Shown one piece after another: positions 34,061 through 46,422 of a stretch of DNA of 64,000 bases. Source of the DNA: Bidens hawaiensis (taxonomy: Eukaryota; Streptophyta; Magnoliopsida; Asterales; Asteraceae); assembly GCA_021521415.1 (NCBI GenBank), contig JAIQDT010000675.1:620001-684000 (forward strand). Direction: 5' to 3'. How positions within the stretch are numbered: the first letter of the stretch is position 1; every line of letters starts with the position of its first letter. Position numbers and translations under genes: made by a program. Below the pieces are notes generated by a model, which saw only the letters and a list, made by a program, of their open reading frames with translations, searched no databases and was not told the origin of the DNA.

Positions 34061-35141
34061 TGTAAGAACTCGGTTTTTCACATACAACTTATATCCATTA
34101 CCCAATCCGTTTTATGGTTCGAGAAATTTTAACATTTAAAAATATCACGTTTATCGAGGAAGTTCTATAAAAATTATATTTATATAATATATTTACTTAA
34201 AATATATTTAACTTTAAAAAATGTACATATTTGGCCCAAATATAAACTTTTACCTTCTATTGTTCCCATCTTTAATCTTTAGGGACTAAAGTGCAACTGT
34301 TACATATTAAACTTATAACCCATTTAACTAGGATCCATAACCCGTTAACCCATGACCCGTATACCCAATCCGTGACCCGTTTAGCTTGCTTGAGCCTCAA
34401 TTGTCGCTATAAAATAAGAATCTGATTGTGTTTGTGATATCCCGTATCTCTATCGGCCTAAACGACACTGGTATTTAGGAAACAAGATCTTATATAACGC
34501 AAATTGATTCGTTTAATAAACCGCGGTGACCTAAATTCAATTATATATGCTAGCCTTAACCATAAATCAATTAATCACGTCTGTAGCCCTCTTAGATCAG
34601 TGCAAACCAAATCCCCATAATTAATTGGATCGTTGAAGTCTCGTGATACCCTGTTCGTCACCTGTTATCGCCGGCCCTGTTATCTCGAATTAACCAGTGT
34701 TTAAAACAACGATTAAGGTAATACTTTATATGTATAGGTTCGTCTTGTTAAGCTTTCCAATAACACTAATGTTACTTTAATGAACGATCAACAGATTGAA
34801 CGATTCGCGATCTAGGGTTTTATAATCAAACTGTTTGTAATCTGGTTCTGGATATATTTATGAGTTTACAAACATGTATCAGTTGACACCCTAGCCCAGC
34901 TGGCTAAGGTGTGTGTGCTCGTATCTGGTCTAGCTAAGGGTCGCGGGTTTGAGACCCAACAACCCCTTTTTGTTATTTTCATTTTATTTTCATGGATTGA
35001 ACTTGTTTTTAATTATTTATAATATATTATAATTAATATCAATTATTAAATAAACAATATTTTTGTTAAACCGACATCGTAAGTTAAGTTTTCTTGTCAA
35101 ATAACTCGTTACAAGTTTCATGTATATATGTATATGTATAT

Positions 35142-35174
<33 letters not shown>

Positions 35175-36154
35175 CACACACACACACACACTTTATTAAT
35201 AAAAAAATCATCATTATTACTTTATTACAAACCGACACTAAAAATTGATGTTTTCGTTGTAAAACGTCTTTATAAATTCGCTCATGTTTATATAAATGTA
35301 TATCTATATATATAAATGTATATATGTATGTATTATTTTTAATAAACATATTAAAACGTATTAAAGATGTTAATTATATTTTTACCATCGAAATTCGTTA
35401 AGAATTCTAAAATATAAATTTTATAATAATTATATATCTAAACGTTTATTATTATATTAGGTCTTAACTCATATTTATTTAACTATCTGTACATAGACCC
35501 GATTTTATGACAAACAATGATTTTTATAATTAAATAATAATAATCCGTAGAGATCAATCGTTCAATCCATAATATACCAAACATAATTGTAACTCAAATC
35601 ACATCGAATCCTAAAGTCATCATATGTGTTATATCATCTATAATTCACTCATCATATTATTTAATTAGGATCCTTGTCGGTAATCCTCGAGGAGTGTGAT
35701 TATCGTTCTTGTCATTTTCGTTTGGCTTAACCGATCAGGTGAGTTTGATCATTTCCCTTTTTATACACTGTTTTCTAACGTTTTGGGGACATATGCGTAC
35801 TTACTCATATTTTCTATTCTATATATATACTCAAAATCGCAAACATAATTATTGTGTGAATATCAATTGAATGCTATTTTCTAATTGCTACATGTTTAAT
35901 TGTTTACTCGATAACGTTTCGGAGAGGTCCAACATATCCCCTTTTGTATAGGGTTCTCATTAGTATGATCATACGACCGTCTTACTAACCGGAGCCCGAT
36001 TCGCTTGGCAAAGGTAAACCGACAATTCAGTCATTGTAATCAATGCCCAATTCGCTTGGCAATGATTCATTGGCACACGAATACACTTATTTTTGGTTTG
36101 TTAAGGTTTGATTGATTATTACCACATAGATTGGTTTGCGCATTTACCATTTAT

Positions 36155-36199
<45 letters not shown>

Positions 36200-36514
36200 T
36201 ATTATTTAATGATTCAAAATTGGTGATCATCTCACTCAACATGTGTTGTTGACAAACTCCATTTTCTACGCATATGCAGGTTGCTTAGATTGAAGTATCG
36301 ATATTTTGTCAAGACCATAGGATATAATGAAGACGATTGTTAAATCATGTTTATTATAATTTATTTGAATTGTTTTGTAATGTTTGTAAACGTGTGTGAC
36401 TATTTGAATTAAAATAATTAATTAGATATTGTCATTTATAATTATGATAGTATCTTCAAGCTGTGAGCAATCAGATCACGCCCCGGTATTTCCGCCTTAG
36501 GTTGGGGTGTGACA
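34061..36514 (+). mobile_element. Solo LTR of a Tekay-type element, inserted in RT
   Basis: 2454 bp from TGTAAGAACTCGG to GGTTGGGGTGTGACA, flanked by ATCAA on both sides (34056-34060 and 36515-36519), a clean 5-bp target duplication. No internal retrotransposon sequence is left, so it arose by recombination between the two LTRs of a full element. It holds a (TA)n tract (about 36158-36197), a TACA/CA microsatellite (35145-35192), the GTATGATCATAC palindrome (35963-35974) and GTTGACAAACT (36248-36258). It is a different family from its host LTRs. Confidence 0.92.
34884..34971 (+). ncRNA. tRNA-like / Pol III promoter-like module in the solo LTR
   Basis: TAGCCCAGCTGG (34892-34903) fits the tRNA A box, GGTTTGAGACC (34946-34956) resembles the B box about 50 bp later, and a run of five T follows at 34967-34971. 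It lies 830 bp into the LTR, close to the depth (about 760 bp) of the module in the host Tekay LTRs. A true tRNA fold was not found. Confidence 0.45.
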
Positions 36515-39035
36515 ATCAAGAACCGTTATCCTCTTCCACGCATCGATGACCTATTCGATCAACTTCAAGGATCCGCTTGTTTCTCAAAGATTGATCTCCG
36601 TTCGAGTTATCACTAACTTCGTGTCCACGAGGATGACATACCCAAGACCGCCTTCCGTACTCGTTATGGGCACTTTGAATTTCGAGTTATGGCTTTTGGG
36701 TTGACTAATGCTCCCGCCGTTTTCATGGACCTTATGAATCGCGTTTGTAAACCCTACCTCGACAAGTTCGTGATTGTTTTCATTGACGACATTTTGATAT
36801 ATTCTAAATCCGAGGACGAGCATAAAGATCATTTGCGCGCCATTCTTGACTTGTTACGAAAAAAACAACTTTATGCTAAATTCTCCAATGTGAATTTTGG
36901 CTAAAGCAAGTTCAATTCTTGGGCCACATCGTCAACGACAAGGGTATTCACGTTGATCCTGCTAAAATCGAGGTCGTTAAAAATTGGAAAACCCCATCCT
37001 CTCCAACAGAGGTTCGCTCATTTCTTGGTTTAGCGGGATATTACCGTCGCTTCATCTGCAACTTTTCGAAGATTGCTTCACCCCTTACCACACTAACCCA
37101 CAAAGGGAAGGTTTATGAATGGGGTCCCGAACAAGAAAAAGTGTTTCAAACCCTAAAGGACATGCTTTGCAATGCTCCTATCCTTGCTCTTCCCGAGGGC
37201 AACGATGATTTTGTTGTGTTTTGCGACACTTCTATCCAAGGTCTCGGTTGTATTCTTATGCAACGAGACGAGGTCATTGCTTACGCTTCGCGTCAACTCA
37301 AGGTTCACAAGAAAAATTACACGACACACGATCTTGAACTTGGTGCGGTCGTGTTTACCTTGAAAATTTGGAGACACTATCTTTATGGCACGAAATGTGT
37401 GGTCTTCACTGATCATAAGAGTTTGCAACACATATTCGACCAAAAGGATCTCAATATGAGACAAAGACGATGGGCTGAATTGTTAAGCGATTACTTGCGA
37501 AATTCGTTACCACTCTGGGAAAGCAAATGTCGTGGCCGATGCTCTTAGTCGTAAGAGTCACATTAAATCCGTCTTGCTTAATTGTGTCACCATGCAATCC
37601 GACCTTCAATACCGCATCTTCGACGCTCAACACGTCTCCGTCACCGAAGGAAGTTTATACGACGAGATGTCGTGTGGGGCCGAACTCCAATTTGAAACCA
37701 AACGTAACGGTTTGCTTTATTATCTAAACCGTTTATGGGTTCCCGATCGTGACGGTATTCGTACGTTCATCCTTGATGAAGCTCATAAGTCACGATCGAG
37801 ATTCATCCCTGTGCGGATAAAATGTATGCCGATCTTCATCCCATGTTTTGGTGGCCGGGAATGAAGAACGATATCACGGTATATCTATCTAAATGCCTCA
37901 CTTGTTCTAAGGTCAAAGCCGAGCATCAAAAGCCGTTTGGTTTGCACTAGCAACCGCCGATCCCCGTTTGGAAATGGGAGGACATAGCTATGGATTTTGT
38001 CACCAAACTCCCCACTACTCAAAGCCGCAATGATAATATTTGGGTAATTATTGACCAGTTGACCAAGTCGGCTCATTTCATACCTATTCGAGAAAAGTTC
38101 TCCGTGAGTCAACTAGCTCAACTCTATGTCAAGAACATCATTTGTCGCCATGGAACACCGTTGACCATTATCTTCGATCGTGATGGTCGGTTTACCTCTC
38201 ACTTTTGGAATTCGTTTCAAACCTCCTTGGGTACCCGTATCGATCTAAGCACCGCTTATCACCCGCAAACCGATGGTCAATCCGAGCGAACGATTCAAAC
38301 GCTCGAAGACATGCTCCGCTCTTGTGTGCTAGATTTTGGTGGAAATTGGGATACTCACTTACCACTCGTAGAGTTTTCCTACAATAATAGTTTTCACGCT
38401 AGTATTGGCATGGCACCCTTTGAAGCTCTCTATGGTCGAAAATGTCGTTCCCCGATTTGTTGGAACGAGACTGGTGAATCACAAATCACCGGTCCCGAGC
38501 TTGTTCAAGAAACTTCCGACCTGATTGCTCTTATTCGTCAAAATCTTCTTGCCGCTCGTAGCCGTCAAAAGAGCTACGTCGATAAGCGCCGTAAACCCCT
38601 CGAGTTTAATGTTGGTGATCGAGTTATCCTCAAATTATCCCCTTGGAAGGGAGTAGTTCGTTTTGGAAAAAGAAACAAGTTATCTCCTCGTTTGTTGGAT
38701 TGTTTGAAACCGTTGAAAGGGTTGGGCAAGTTGCTTATCGTCTCGATCTCCCCGAAGAGCTCTCCAATGTTCATCCGACTTATCACGTTTCCAGTCTTAA
38801 GAAGTGCTTAGCCGAGGGGAATCTCCACATACCCCTTGACGAAGTACACGTTGATGAATCTATGCACGCGATCGAGAAACCCGTTGAGATCATGGATCGT
38901 ATGAACAAAGAAACTAAGCGTAGCCGCGTTCCGCTTGTTAAAGTTCGTTGGGAATCCAAGCGTGGCCCCGATTTCACTTGGGAACAGGAAGACCAAATGG
39001 AAGCCAAGTACCCACACCTATTCGTTACGGTTTAA
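36515..39035 (+). pseudogene. Tekay RT, RNase H, integrase and chromodomain, broken
   Basis: RT resumes with [16 protein letters not shown], has a stop near 36615 and keeps the FIDDIL polymerase motif near 36780. Frameshifts occur near 36898 and 37505. RNase H ([30 protein letters not shown]) lies at about 37200-37460. The integrase zinc region is frameshifted near 37800, and a stop lies near 37948. The catalytic core ([26 protein letters not shown]) is at 37990-38300. A chromodomain-like segment (EKPVEIMDR...VPLVKVRWES...FTWEQEDQM) ends at TAA 39033-39035. Such chromodomains direct insertion into heterochromatin. Confidence 0.88.
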
Positions 39036-39075
39036 TCTCTAATTTCGGGACGAAATTTGCAAAAGTAGGGAATGC

Positions 39076-40752
39076 TGTAACATTTCGGTTTTCCGTTTCA
39101 TGTTTTGTACCCGACCCGGTTCGTGTTCGGGTGAGTTATTAATAAAAGATTTATTTTATTTAATTATTTCTTTTATACATTTATGATAAAACTATCAAAG
39201 AATAGCAAAATTTACCTATAAACTTACATCTGACCTACTTTGCCTCAATAATCAAAATCTAGGGATCTTTTTGCAAAAATCATCTTTCTTCTCTCTCCTT
39301 TCCCTTCCCCGTCGCCGTATACCCCCCCCCCACCTTTCTTGATCCTCAATTCTCGGGCATATTAATACAATTTGATCCTGTCAAATCTTCCTTGATCATA
39401 AACGAATCAACCGACACTTTAAATTTGGAAAAACGGATCAAAATTAATAGCGAATCGCGTATGTAGACCCACGGCTTAACCAACCCTTAAAACGCTATAT
39501 AAACACAACGAAAATTCAATTAATTGTACACACACATTCCTCTCAATCTCACGAATCAAAACCCTAACCCAATTATAGTTCACAAAGCCGTCTGGACTCG
39601 TTCCCAACTCAAGTTTGGCCGTAACCTGCTGTTGATCGTTAACCATTAATTCGGCACCCAAAACTGTAATTGAGATATGTATCTAGTTCGTTTTTAATCC
39701 ACTAACGTTAAACCTAACTTAATTAAATCAAACAAAAAACAAATAATCGAATTCAAGGTTTAGGGTTTATGGTTGATTTGGGGATGGTATTATGATTCTT
39801 TATTTATTTGTTTTGATCTGCACTTAATTGCAAATTGAAGCACCAGCCTGATGGCTGGTGCATAAGTATATAAGGCTCTGAACGGTCCATGGCACGAGTT
39901 CGAACCCCCTGGACCCGTTTTCTTTTTAATTTACTATTTTAGGCCTTTTAAATCAATATTTGCTAGGTATACCCAATGTTGTAAAAGTAGGTTTCCAAGG
40001 CCGAGTACTCTCTGTGTACTCGCTACAAGGTATGGCACCGAGGAGAGTTTCTCCAACTCCACCTAGTTAATAAGAATTGATTAAATGTGGTAAACCTCAG
40101 CCAAAATCAAATCTAATCTGTCAACTTGGGCCGATTTTAACTTTAAGAATAAAATATAATTCATATTTCTATAATATTAGAAAAAAAACATATCATTTTT
40201 TGTAGTTAATGATTAGTAAATTTTAGAATAATTTAGTATTTAAAAATGTATTTCTCTTATTTATATTGATATTCACTTATTTTGTTATAAATATTAGTAT
40301 ACTTATAATATTTGACATTTATATAATATTCAAAAATTTATTTTCTTTATATTTACCAAATCCGAGTACTCTCCGAGTACTCCCCGAGTACTCTGAGTAC
40401 ACCCAACTCCCCAGTCGACCGCATAGGTTCCGGCTAGTGACTTTTGCAGCCATGGGTATACCAATAAATAAACATCGTTTTAGCGAAACCGAACATCGAA
40501 AGTGTTAATTTGGCCCTGGCTTTGCGTCAAAAGTATGTATACGCATATACACATGAACATACATATATATACATATAATACTATAAATCAAATATTATTT
40601 TATTTATTTATTTATTCATATTTATTTATTCATTTATTTATAGTGCTAAATAGATCTAGTTTAAAGGTCCGAATAAATTCTCTTATGTTATATATATATA
40701 TATATATATATATTCTTTTATATATATATGAAATTTTAATAACTAATGTTTC

Positions 40753-40813
<61 letters not shown>

Positions 40814-41858
40814 GTTATTAATACTTAAGATCGACTATTATTTATTTATAATCTATTTGCTTGAAAATATGAGCATGGATAAAAATATATCACTTATATA
40901 TTAGTTACCGAATAATAATATTAACACTAATAATAATAATAATAATAATATAAATACTAACAATAATAAATATAATGTTTTAAAACCCTAAAAGAGGCCA
41001 AATCTTTCAAACCGATTAAATCAAAATAATGACTTTGAAACTAATAATATCCCATCAAAATCAAATCGTTATGTCTTATTAATTCTTTTTCTCATTTATT
41101 AATTATACTACCGTTACAATTAGGGCATCTTTGTTTACGTATCTCGAAGGCTTGAACGTGTTCATCCGTATTTTTTTATTATTATATCATCCTCATTAAA
41201 CCACCTATAAGGTAAGTAATTCACATCCCCCCTTTTTACCGTTTTACATTTTAGGGGCGTTATGCGTTAATCAATTTTTCACTACAATTTCACTATTTGC
41301 GTTATATGATGTTGCTTAATTAGTTATACGTGCAAATGTGACTATGTGTTTAATTTATGTTTTGGTGGTTGGTATCTCATCCCCATCCTCATTAGTATGA
41401 TCATACGCCGTCGGAGTAACTCGTTATCCATGGGATTCGAGTGAAAAGACAACTTTTATATTATTGTTATGATATTGTTATGCTAATTGTTTATTTCATA
41501 TTATCGCAAGGAATTGTCATTTTTATATTATATGTATTCAAAAACCGTGATTACTTGCTCAACTTTATGTTGACAAACTATGTATTTTCTCGCATGACAT
41601 ATGTAGCTATATTGGATGAAGAATCAAGGGATTAACGAATAGTTGGACCTTAGGATGCATGATGAATTAAAGACTATTTATTTCTTTTTATTTAATTGTT
41701 ATGTTTATTTCTATGAGACAATGTTTGTGCTTTGCGTACTTGAATAATATGAAATGAATAATTTAGATATTGACAGGTATATTTAATTTAGTGTCTTTTG
41801 AGCTATAATACAATTATGTCGGTTCCCGGCATATTCCGCAGTAGGTTGGGGTGTGACA
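39076..41858 (+). repeat. Tekay 3' LTR (with hAT MITE inside)
   Basis: Partner of 27699-30844. It has the tRNA-like module (hairpin 39840-39861, B box 39897-39907), the hAT insertion 39974-40454, a long (TA)n tract (about 40757-40811) at the place where the other LTR carries the Helitron, the palindrome at 41395-41406 and GTTGACAAACT at 41569-41579. Confidence 0.88.
39974..40454. mobile_element. hAT-type MITE
   Basis: 481 bp flanked by the 8-bp duplication GGTATACC (39966-39973 and 40455-40462); the 5' LTR shows the empty site with a single GGTATACC. Ends CAATGTTGTAAAAGT and, reversed, CATGGCTGCAAAAGT agree at 11 of 15 positions and fit the hAT CARNG start. Palindromic GAGTACTC repeats sit near both ends (40003-40010; 40364-40393), which may be transposase sites. 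No coding capacity. Confidence 0.88.
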
Positions 41859-41863
41859 GGAGG

Positions 41864-43646
41864 TAAGCACACACTACTCTCTTTCTTCACCATTGTTTCA
41901 AACAAATTTTTCGCATTCAGATTCTTCCTCAATTTAGACCTTTCCTCATACGAAACCCTAACCCCAACCGTCGGACCACCACTCACCAAAACACCATCGT
42001 GTGATCCACCTTACAAACCCTACCTTTACGCTTCAAAGCCCTAAACCAAATTCCTAAACAAAATCTTTTTGGACATAAATTGAAAAAATGAACAAACCAT
42101 ATATGACGATTTTGACAGTTTAGTCTACTGAACAAAAGTTTAATTCTAAGCAAAGGATTATGATAATTATTGCTAAATTAGCTTTATGAAATATTATACA
42201 AGTAGTTCATAAAAGAGAATCATATTTCAGTTTTGATAACTACCTTCAACTGGGTGTTGCTTGTTTTTCTGAAAAAGGTCTTTGTAGGCTCTTTTGTCTG
42301 CACTACACAGACCACACGCAGACATTGTCATCTGTAGACTGTTTGTTTTCTCAAAAACGTTTTATTAAAAAATTCCACTCAAGCTCTTCTTGGTTCAGAC
42401 TTAACCCATCCATTTCTGAGATCTTTTAAGGTCTGTAGAGGGTTAAGCATCACACCCTACCAACACCCACTGTCCACCACCAGTACACCACCACCCACCG
42501 TTCGCTTATTAGTCTTCCTCGCTTGTTAGTTATTTGTAAACTCAAAAAAACACCCAACCCAAATCTATAATCTAACCTGATATATAGATTACTTATAGCA
42601 TTTACACTTGATAAGTGGTGAATGCTTGACATTTTTTAATAGGGACCAAGTTTTTGTTGTTCTGGTGTCTATTAATTTAATTTACAGATTTTTTGGGAGG
42701 AGCTGGTCAGTTTTAATGACCAGCTTACGCCAGATTCATACAAACTTCAACGAAATAATGATTGCACAAAAGATGATAATCATGCACGGGCTGAGTTATT
42801 CTACAAACGCTAACAAAAGTGAGAAATGTGAGAAGACATAATTAATTGGCACGTATTGAGTGGGGACCAAAGTAAAAAAGACATAAAAGTAATGTCACAT
42901 ATTTCCTCTCTCCACATTCAATGCATATGTTATTTCCCTATCATTTTAAAGCGTCTATAACTGTTTCATATAAGAGGTTTCTACATCATTCAGCGTATCT
43001 CTAAAATTTAAACATTAAAAAGTTTTATAAACCATTAAGAAATGTCTTTTTGTGAACTAAACACGGCTAATTCAGATATAGCATCTTAATAAAATATTAA
43101 AAGGCTACCAAATAAACATTTATATTGATGTACTAGCTATTTGTACAAATATCTTACTTTAAGAACGATTGTCTCTTGTATAGGATATTTATTAATCTAT
43201 TACTATAGCATATTGCATTTAGAAAAACAAAAAATAACGGCAAAGTAAAGTGAAAGAAAATAATAAAGAAATTTTTAAAACAATTTTTAAATAACTTAAA
43301 AAGTGATTAAGAAATATTTAAAATCCGATTTTATTAGAAGACTAGAAAAAAATAATTTTTTAAAAGTTTAAAACGTCGCGTGTCAAAGTCAAGATTGTCG
43401 GTTGTCAAAGTTATAGCCATACAATTTAATATTTATATGTGTGAGGATTTCGGAAGACTACAACCTAAGCTTAGATTTTAGTGACCAAGAGTCAAATTGA
43501 ATCTCTCAGTTTTGAGATAAACTTTAAAACATGTTAACTCGTAAAAGTTAAACTAAAGTGTTAACTTGTAAAAGTTAAACCGAAATGAAAACCACATAAA
43601 AGAAGCGAAAGGGTAAACCAGACCCCTCCACTTGAATTCCACTTTG
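41864..43646. other. Intergenic with one MITE
   Basis: AT-rich, without a supported gene. It holds the MITE at 42252-42555. The rest (42560-43640) has no recognisable element. Confidence 0.5.
42252..42555. mobile_element. MITE related to 61158-61956
   Basis: Starts GGGTGTTGCTTGTTTTTCTG and ends AAAAAAACACCC. The left 200 bp closely follow the element at 61158 (TCTTTTGTCTGC, GCAGACATTG, GACTGTTTGTTTTCTC). The CCACCA minisatellite core is short here (about 42465-42500). Boundaries are approximate; AAC occurs at both edges but off by one base. Confidence 0.55.
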
Positions 43647-43651
43647 GAATA

Positions 43652-43988
43652 TGAAGAGCCTACCCATGAGATGGACCTCATGAGCAGGCTCCAGCCTAGA
43701 AACAACAATAAGCCCATCAGCAAGAGACTCAAAAGCCCAAACGTTCTAGAAGCTTGCTTGGAGGGAAAATGCCTCCTATGGATTTGGAGGGAAAATGCCT
43801 TCTGTGGGTTTGAAGGGAAACTAACATCATGTAATACCTCTCCTCTATATAAGGGGAGGAAAGAATCATGTAAAGGGATACAGATTCACTAATAATACAA
43901 CATACTCTTTACTCACTATCAACATTTGATCACCATTCTCTACATCTTGTTAGGCACCTTGCCCCCTTTGTGGAAATAGGTTCCAACA
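43652..43988 (+). repeat. LARD 5' LTR
   Basis: 337 bp, TGAAGAGCC to GTTCCAACA. The first 45 bases fold back on themselves (GAGCCT...CATGAG / CTCATG...AGGCTC). A TATA box TATATAAGG is at about 43846-43854. Confidence 0.88.
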
Positions 43989-45194
43989 TTGGTGCCATCC
44001 GTGGGACCTCTTGATCACGAGTCTCGTTTAAATCTCTAGAAGAATGGTCGATCAAATCCGCCACCACCACCGTTGTCTCACCGGCAACATATTTTGGTTT
44101 ATCCGTCCACTGTTTCGGTAAAGAAGCACTAACCTAGTTCGGGGTGTCCGGCGTTATATCCGTCGCCGGAATCTTTTTCCCGACTCTTCGGAATATTCCG
44201 TGAAGTCAAGGATCTGGAAATATCCTCCGGCGAGTCTTGAGAAGTCGGACATGACGATTTCTTTCAACCAACAAGACATATGCTGGTTTTCTTTTACTAA
44301 TTCCAGCCACTCCGGCGACAGGCCACCGCAACCGCCACCCCCGGTTCCATCATAACTAGCACCGTCGCTAAGTCCATAGTACCCACAAATGCACATCCGT
44401 ACCGGGAAGATATAAAGAACATCGATGGACCAGTTTTGTTCAAAAATGAAGATGATATAGAGGTTAAAGACATTACGGCCGAAAGGCCCAAGATAACCTC
44501 GGAGTTCATACGAATTCACCGAGACGCTTAGCAAGCGTCGAAGAGCAAGAGTATGAAGAAAACTTCAAGTATCTACATGATATTTAGATCTACACATGTT
44601 TAGTAGAAATGGGGGAGTGAATAAGCTCGATTTGAGCCCATTCTGCCCATGTTCGCGCCATTTCAACTCAGTTTGGAGCCCCCATCCGCTCACGTTCAAG
44701 CCTATTTAGTTTAGGACAGCAAGTCTTCTAGTTGGACTCTGTCTGTGACATTTGTCAATTTCGGGTTATTTTATACTTGTATTCTTAATGTAAACCCGAC
44801 CCGTTTTGTATCCCTGTAGGCCCCCCCGGGGGCGTCGCCGATCGATACGAGATCCGCACGAGGTCTAGGAGTGCGGAATCCTCCTAGACTTGTTTATTGG
44901 TGTAAAGATGAAGAACACAAACACGTACACGAACAAATACACGAACAAATACAAGAACGGGATAATCAAATCTGCAGATTCTTATATAATAATCAAAACA
45001 CTTACATACCAAACATGAAAACAAATGACACGGCCGACCTGAGGTGAGCTCTACCTCGGGCCGTCCCACACGGCTCACTCTCTCGGTTTCTCTCTAGCTA
45101 ATTAAACTTATCACACAATACTCTGAATTACTGGATGACTAACCCTAAACACAACACACATATATATATATAAACTTCACGGGCTTGGGCCTGT

Positions 45195-45313
45195 AGGCGA
45201 AGTTGTTACAACTTCGCCTATGGCGAAGTTGATATAACTTCGCCTATGGCAGAAGTTGTGCTAACTTCGCCTATGGCGAAGTTATAGGCGAAGTTTTTCT
45301 AACTTCGCCTGTG
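45195..45313. repeat. Inverted AACTTCGCC/GGCGAAGTT hairpin array, left LTR
   Basis: Four AACTTCGCC and four GGCGAAGTT words (plus one mutated) alternate, separated by TATG or AT-rich linkers, giving several nested perfect hairpins. The right LTR copy (about 46896-47035) has one more unit. Confidence 0.9.
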
Positions 45314-46257
45314 GCGTTCCGCTGGTCAGAATTGCATAGCGACGGTCACAAAATGCACCAACAGACTCCCCTTTGACCGTTGCTCTCAATTCTAACAAAC
45401 ACGAAAGATCATCTGTTACAAAAACATGCACCAACAGACTCCCTCTTAACTGATGATCTTCTGTTTGCCCTTCAACCAGCCGTGTCTGAAACTGTCATGT
45501 AGCTTCACAAATCTACCAATCACCCAGCGTCTTCCATATCAGATCTCCCATTCAGTGTAAGCTTCTCCGACTATAACGATTGAGGTCTTTGAAATGCATG
45601 CATCCTCGTGCCAATAGATCATCTCAACCAATCACGTGAGTCCATCTGACTTCACCAACACGTGAAGTTGGGCGTCCTCCACAACTTCACCAACTCGTCG
45701 GCATACGATAAGGTTTAATCTTCAACTACTCAACATCAAGTGATCAATTTCATCACAAAACCACCTTGACAGAATCTAACACATGACCATTAATTAATCT
45801 GAAGCATCTTCAATCACCAGGGATAACGATCAAGAACATAAACACTTTAGTTCCGGATTAAATCCAACTTGTTCCAGAATTTTCACTCTAATAAATAAGC
45901 ATCACGTTTCAGGATCCAATTCTTGAACGACTTGAAAATAACATAAATAATATGCTCTGACCGCAATCCAGTAATGACAAAAACCTTCAGTTCAATTTGA
46001 CTTTCTTCAGTTGGTCAACCTCGAACAACAACAATTTCATTGCCCACAAACACCCAAATATGTGTCAATATCCAGTTTCAATCAATATCCCATTCTCAAA
46101 CTCAACTCCATATCCAGAGTTGACACGTATTTGTTCACACGTAAAACCAAGAGATAACAAGTTTCACTCGTTGACGGAACAACGTCTTCGGTCTCACAAT
46201 AATCGTGTACACCTGGCCATACAGACGAAAACTCCAAATACTCTTTTTTTTTTTTTT

Positions 46258-46422
46258 AACTTCGCCGAGAAGTCAACTTCGCCTAAAGTCAACTTCGCCT
46301 GTTCATAACTTCGCCTGGCTATAACTTCGCCTGTCCATAACTTCGCCAGACCTTATATCTTCGCTGAAACCCTACGAACAGTGACGGCAACTTCGCCTGA
46401 TGAACAATAACTTCGCCTGCGG
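46258..46422 (-). repeat. One-directional AACTTCGCC array in the element leader
   Basis: Eight copies of AACTTCGCC, all in the same direction on the plus strand, spaced 10-35 bp apart. In the element's own sense they read GGCGAAGTT and lie about 80-245 bases after the primer site. Confidence 0.88.

Larger units (their letters stand above)
27699..41858 (+). mobile_element. Ty3-gypsy Tekay-type chromovirus, degenerate, with three later insertions
   Basis: Long LTRs begin TGTAACATTTCGG and end GGTTGGGGTGTGACA. TGGTATCAGAG (initiator Met tRNA type) follows the left LTR. The body encodes gag with zinc knuckles, protease, RT, RNase H, integrase and a C-terminal chromodomain-like segment, the set seen in Tekay/Del chromoviruses. 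Insertions are a Helitron in the left LTR, a hAT MITE in the right LTR and a solo LTR in RT. The left flank is ACAGG; the right flank reads GGAGG directly after GTGTGACA, which fits an ACAGG duplication that lost 3 bp by ACA slippage, but this is inference. Many stops and frameshifts make it inactive. Confidence 0.9.

Noticed and set aside
41859..41863. Exact 5-bp target duplication for the Tekay element
   Set aside because: Left ACAGG and right GGAGG do not match as they stand; only an assumed 3-bp slippage deletion reconciles them, so it is stated as inference.
45209..45290. Similarity of the AACTTCGCC repeats to loxP-type sites
   Set aside because: Only the short ATAACTTCG word is shared; spacing and the second arm differ, and no recombinase is nearby.
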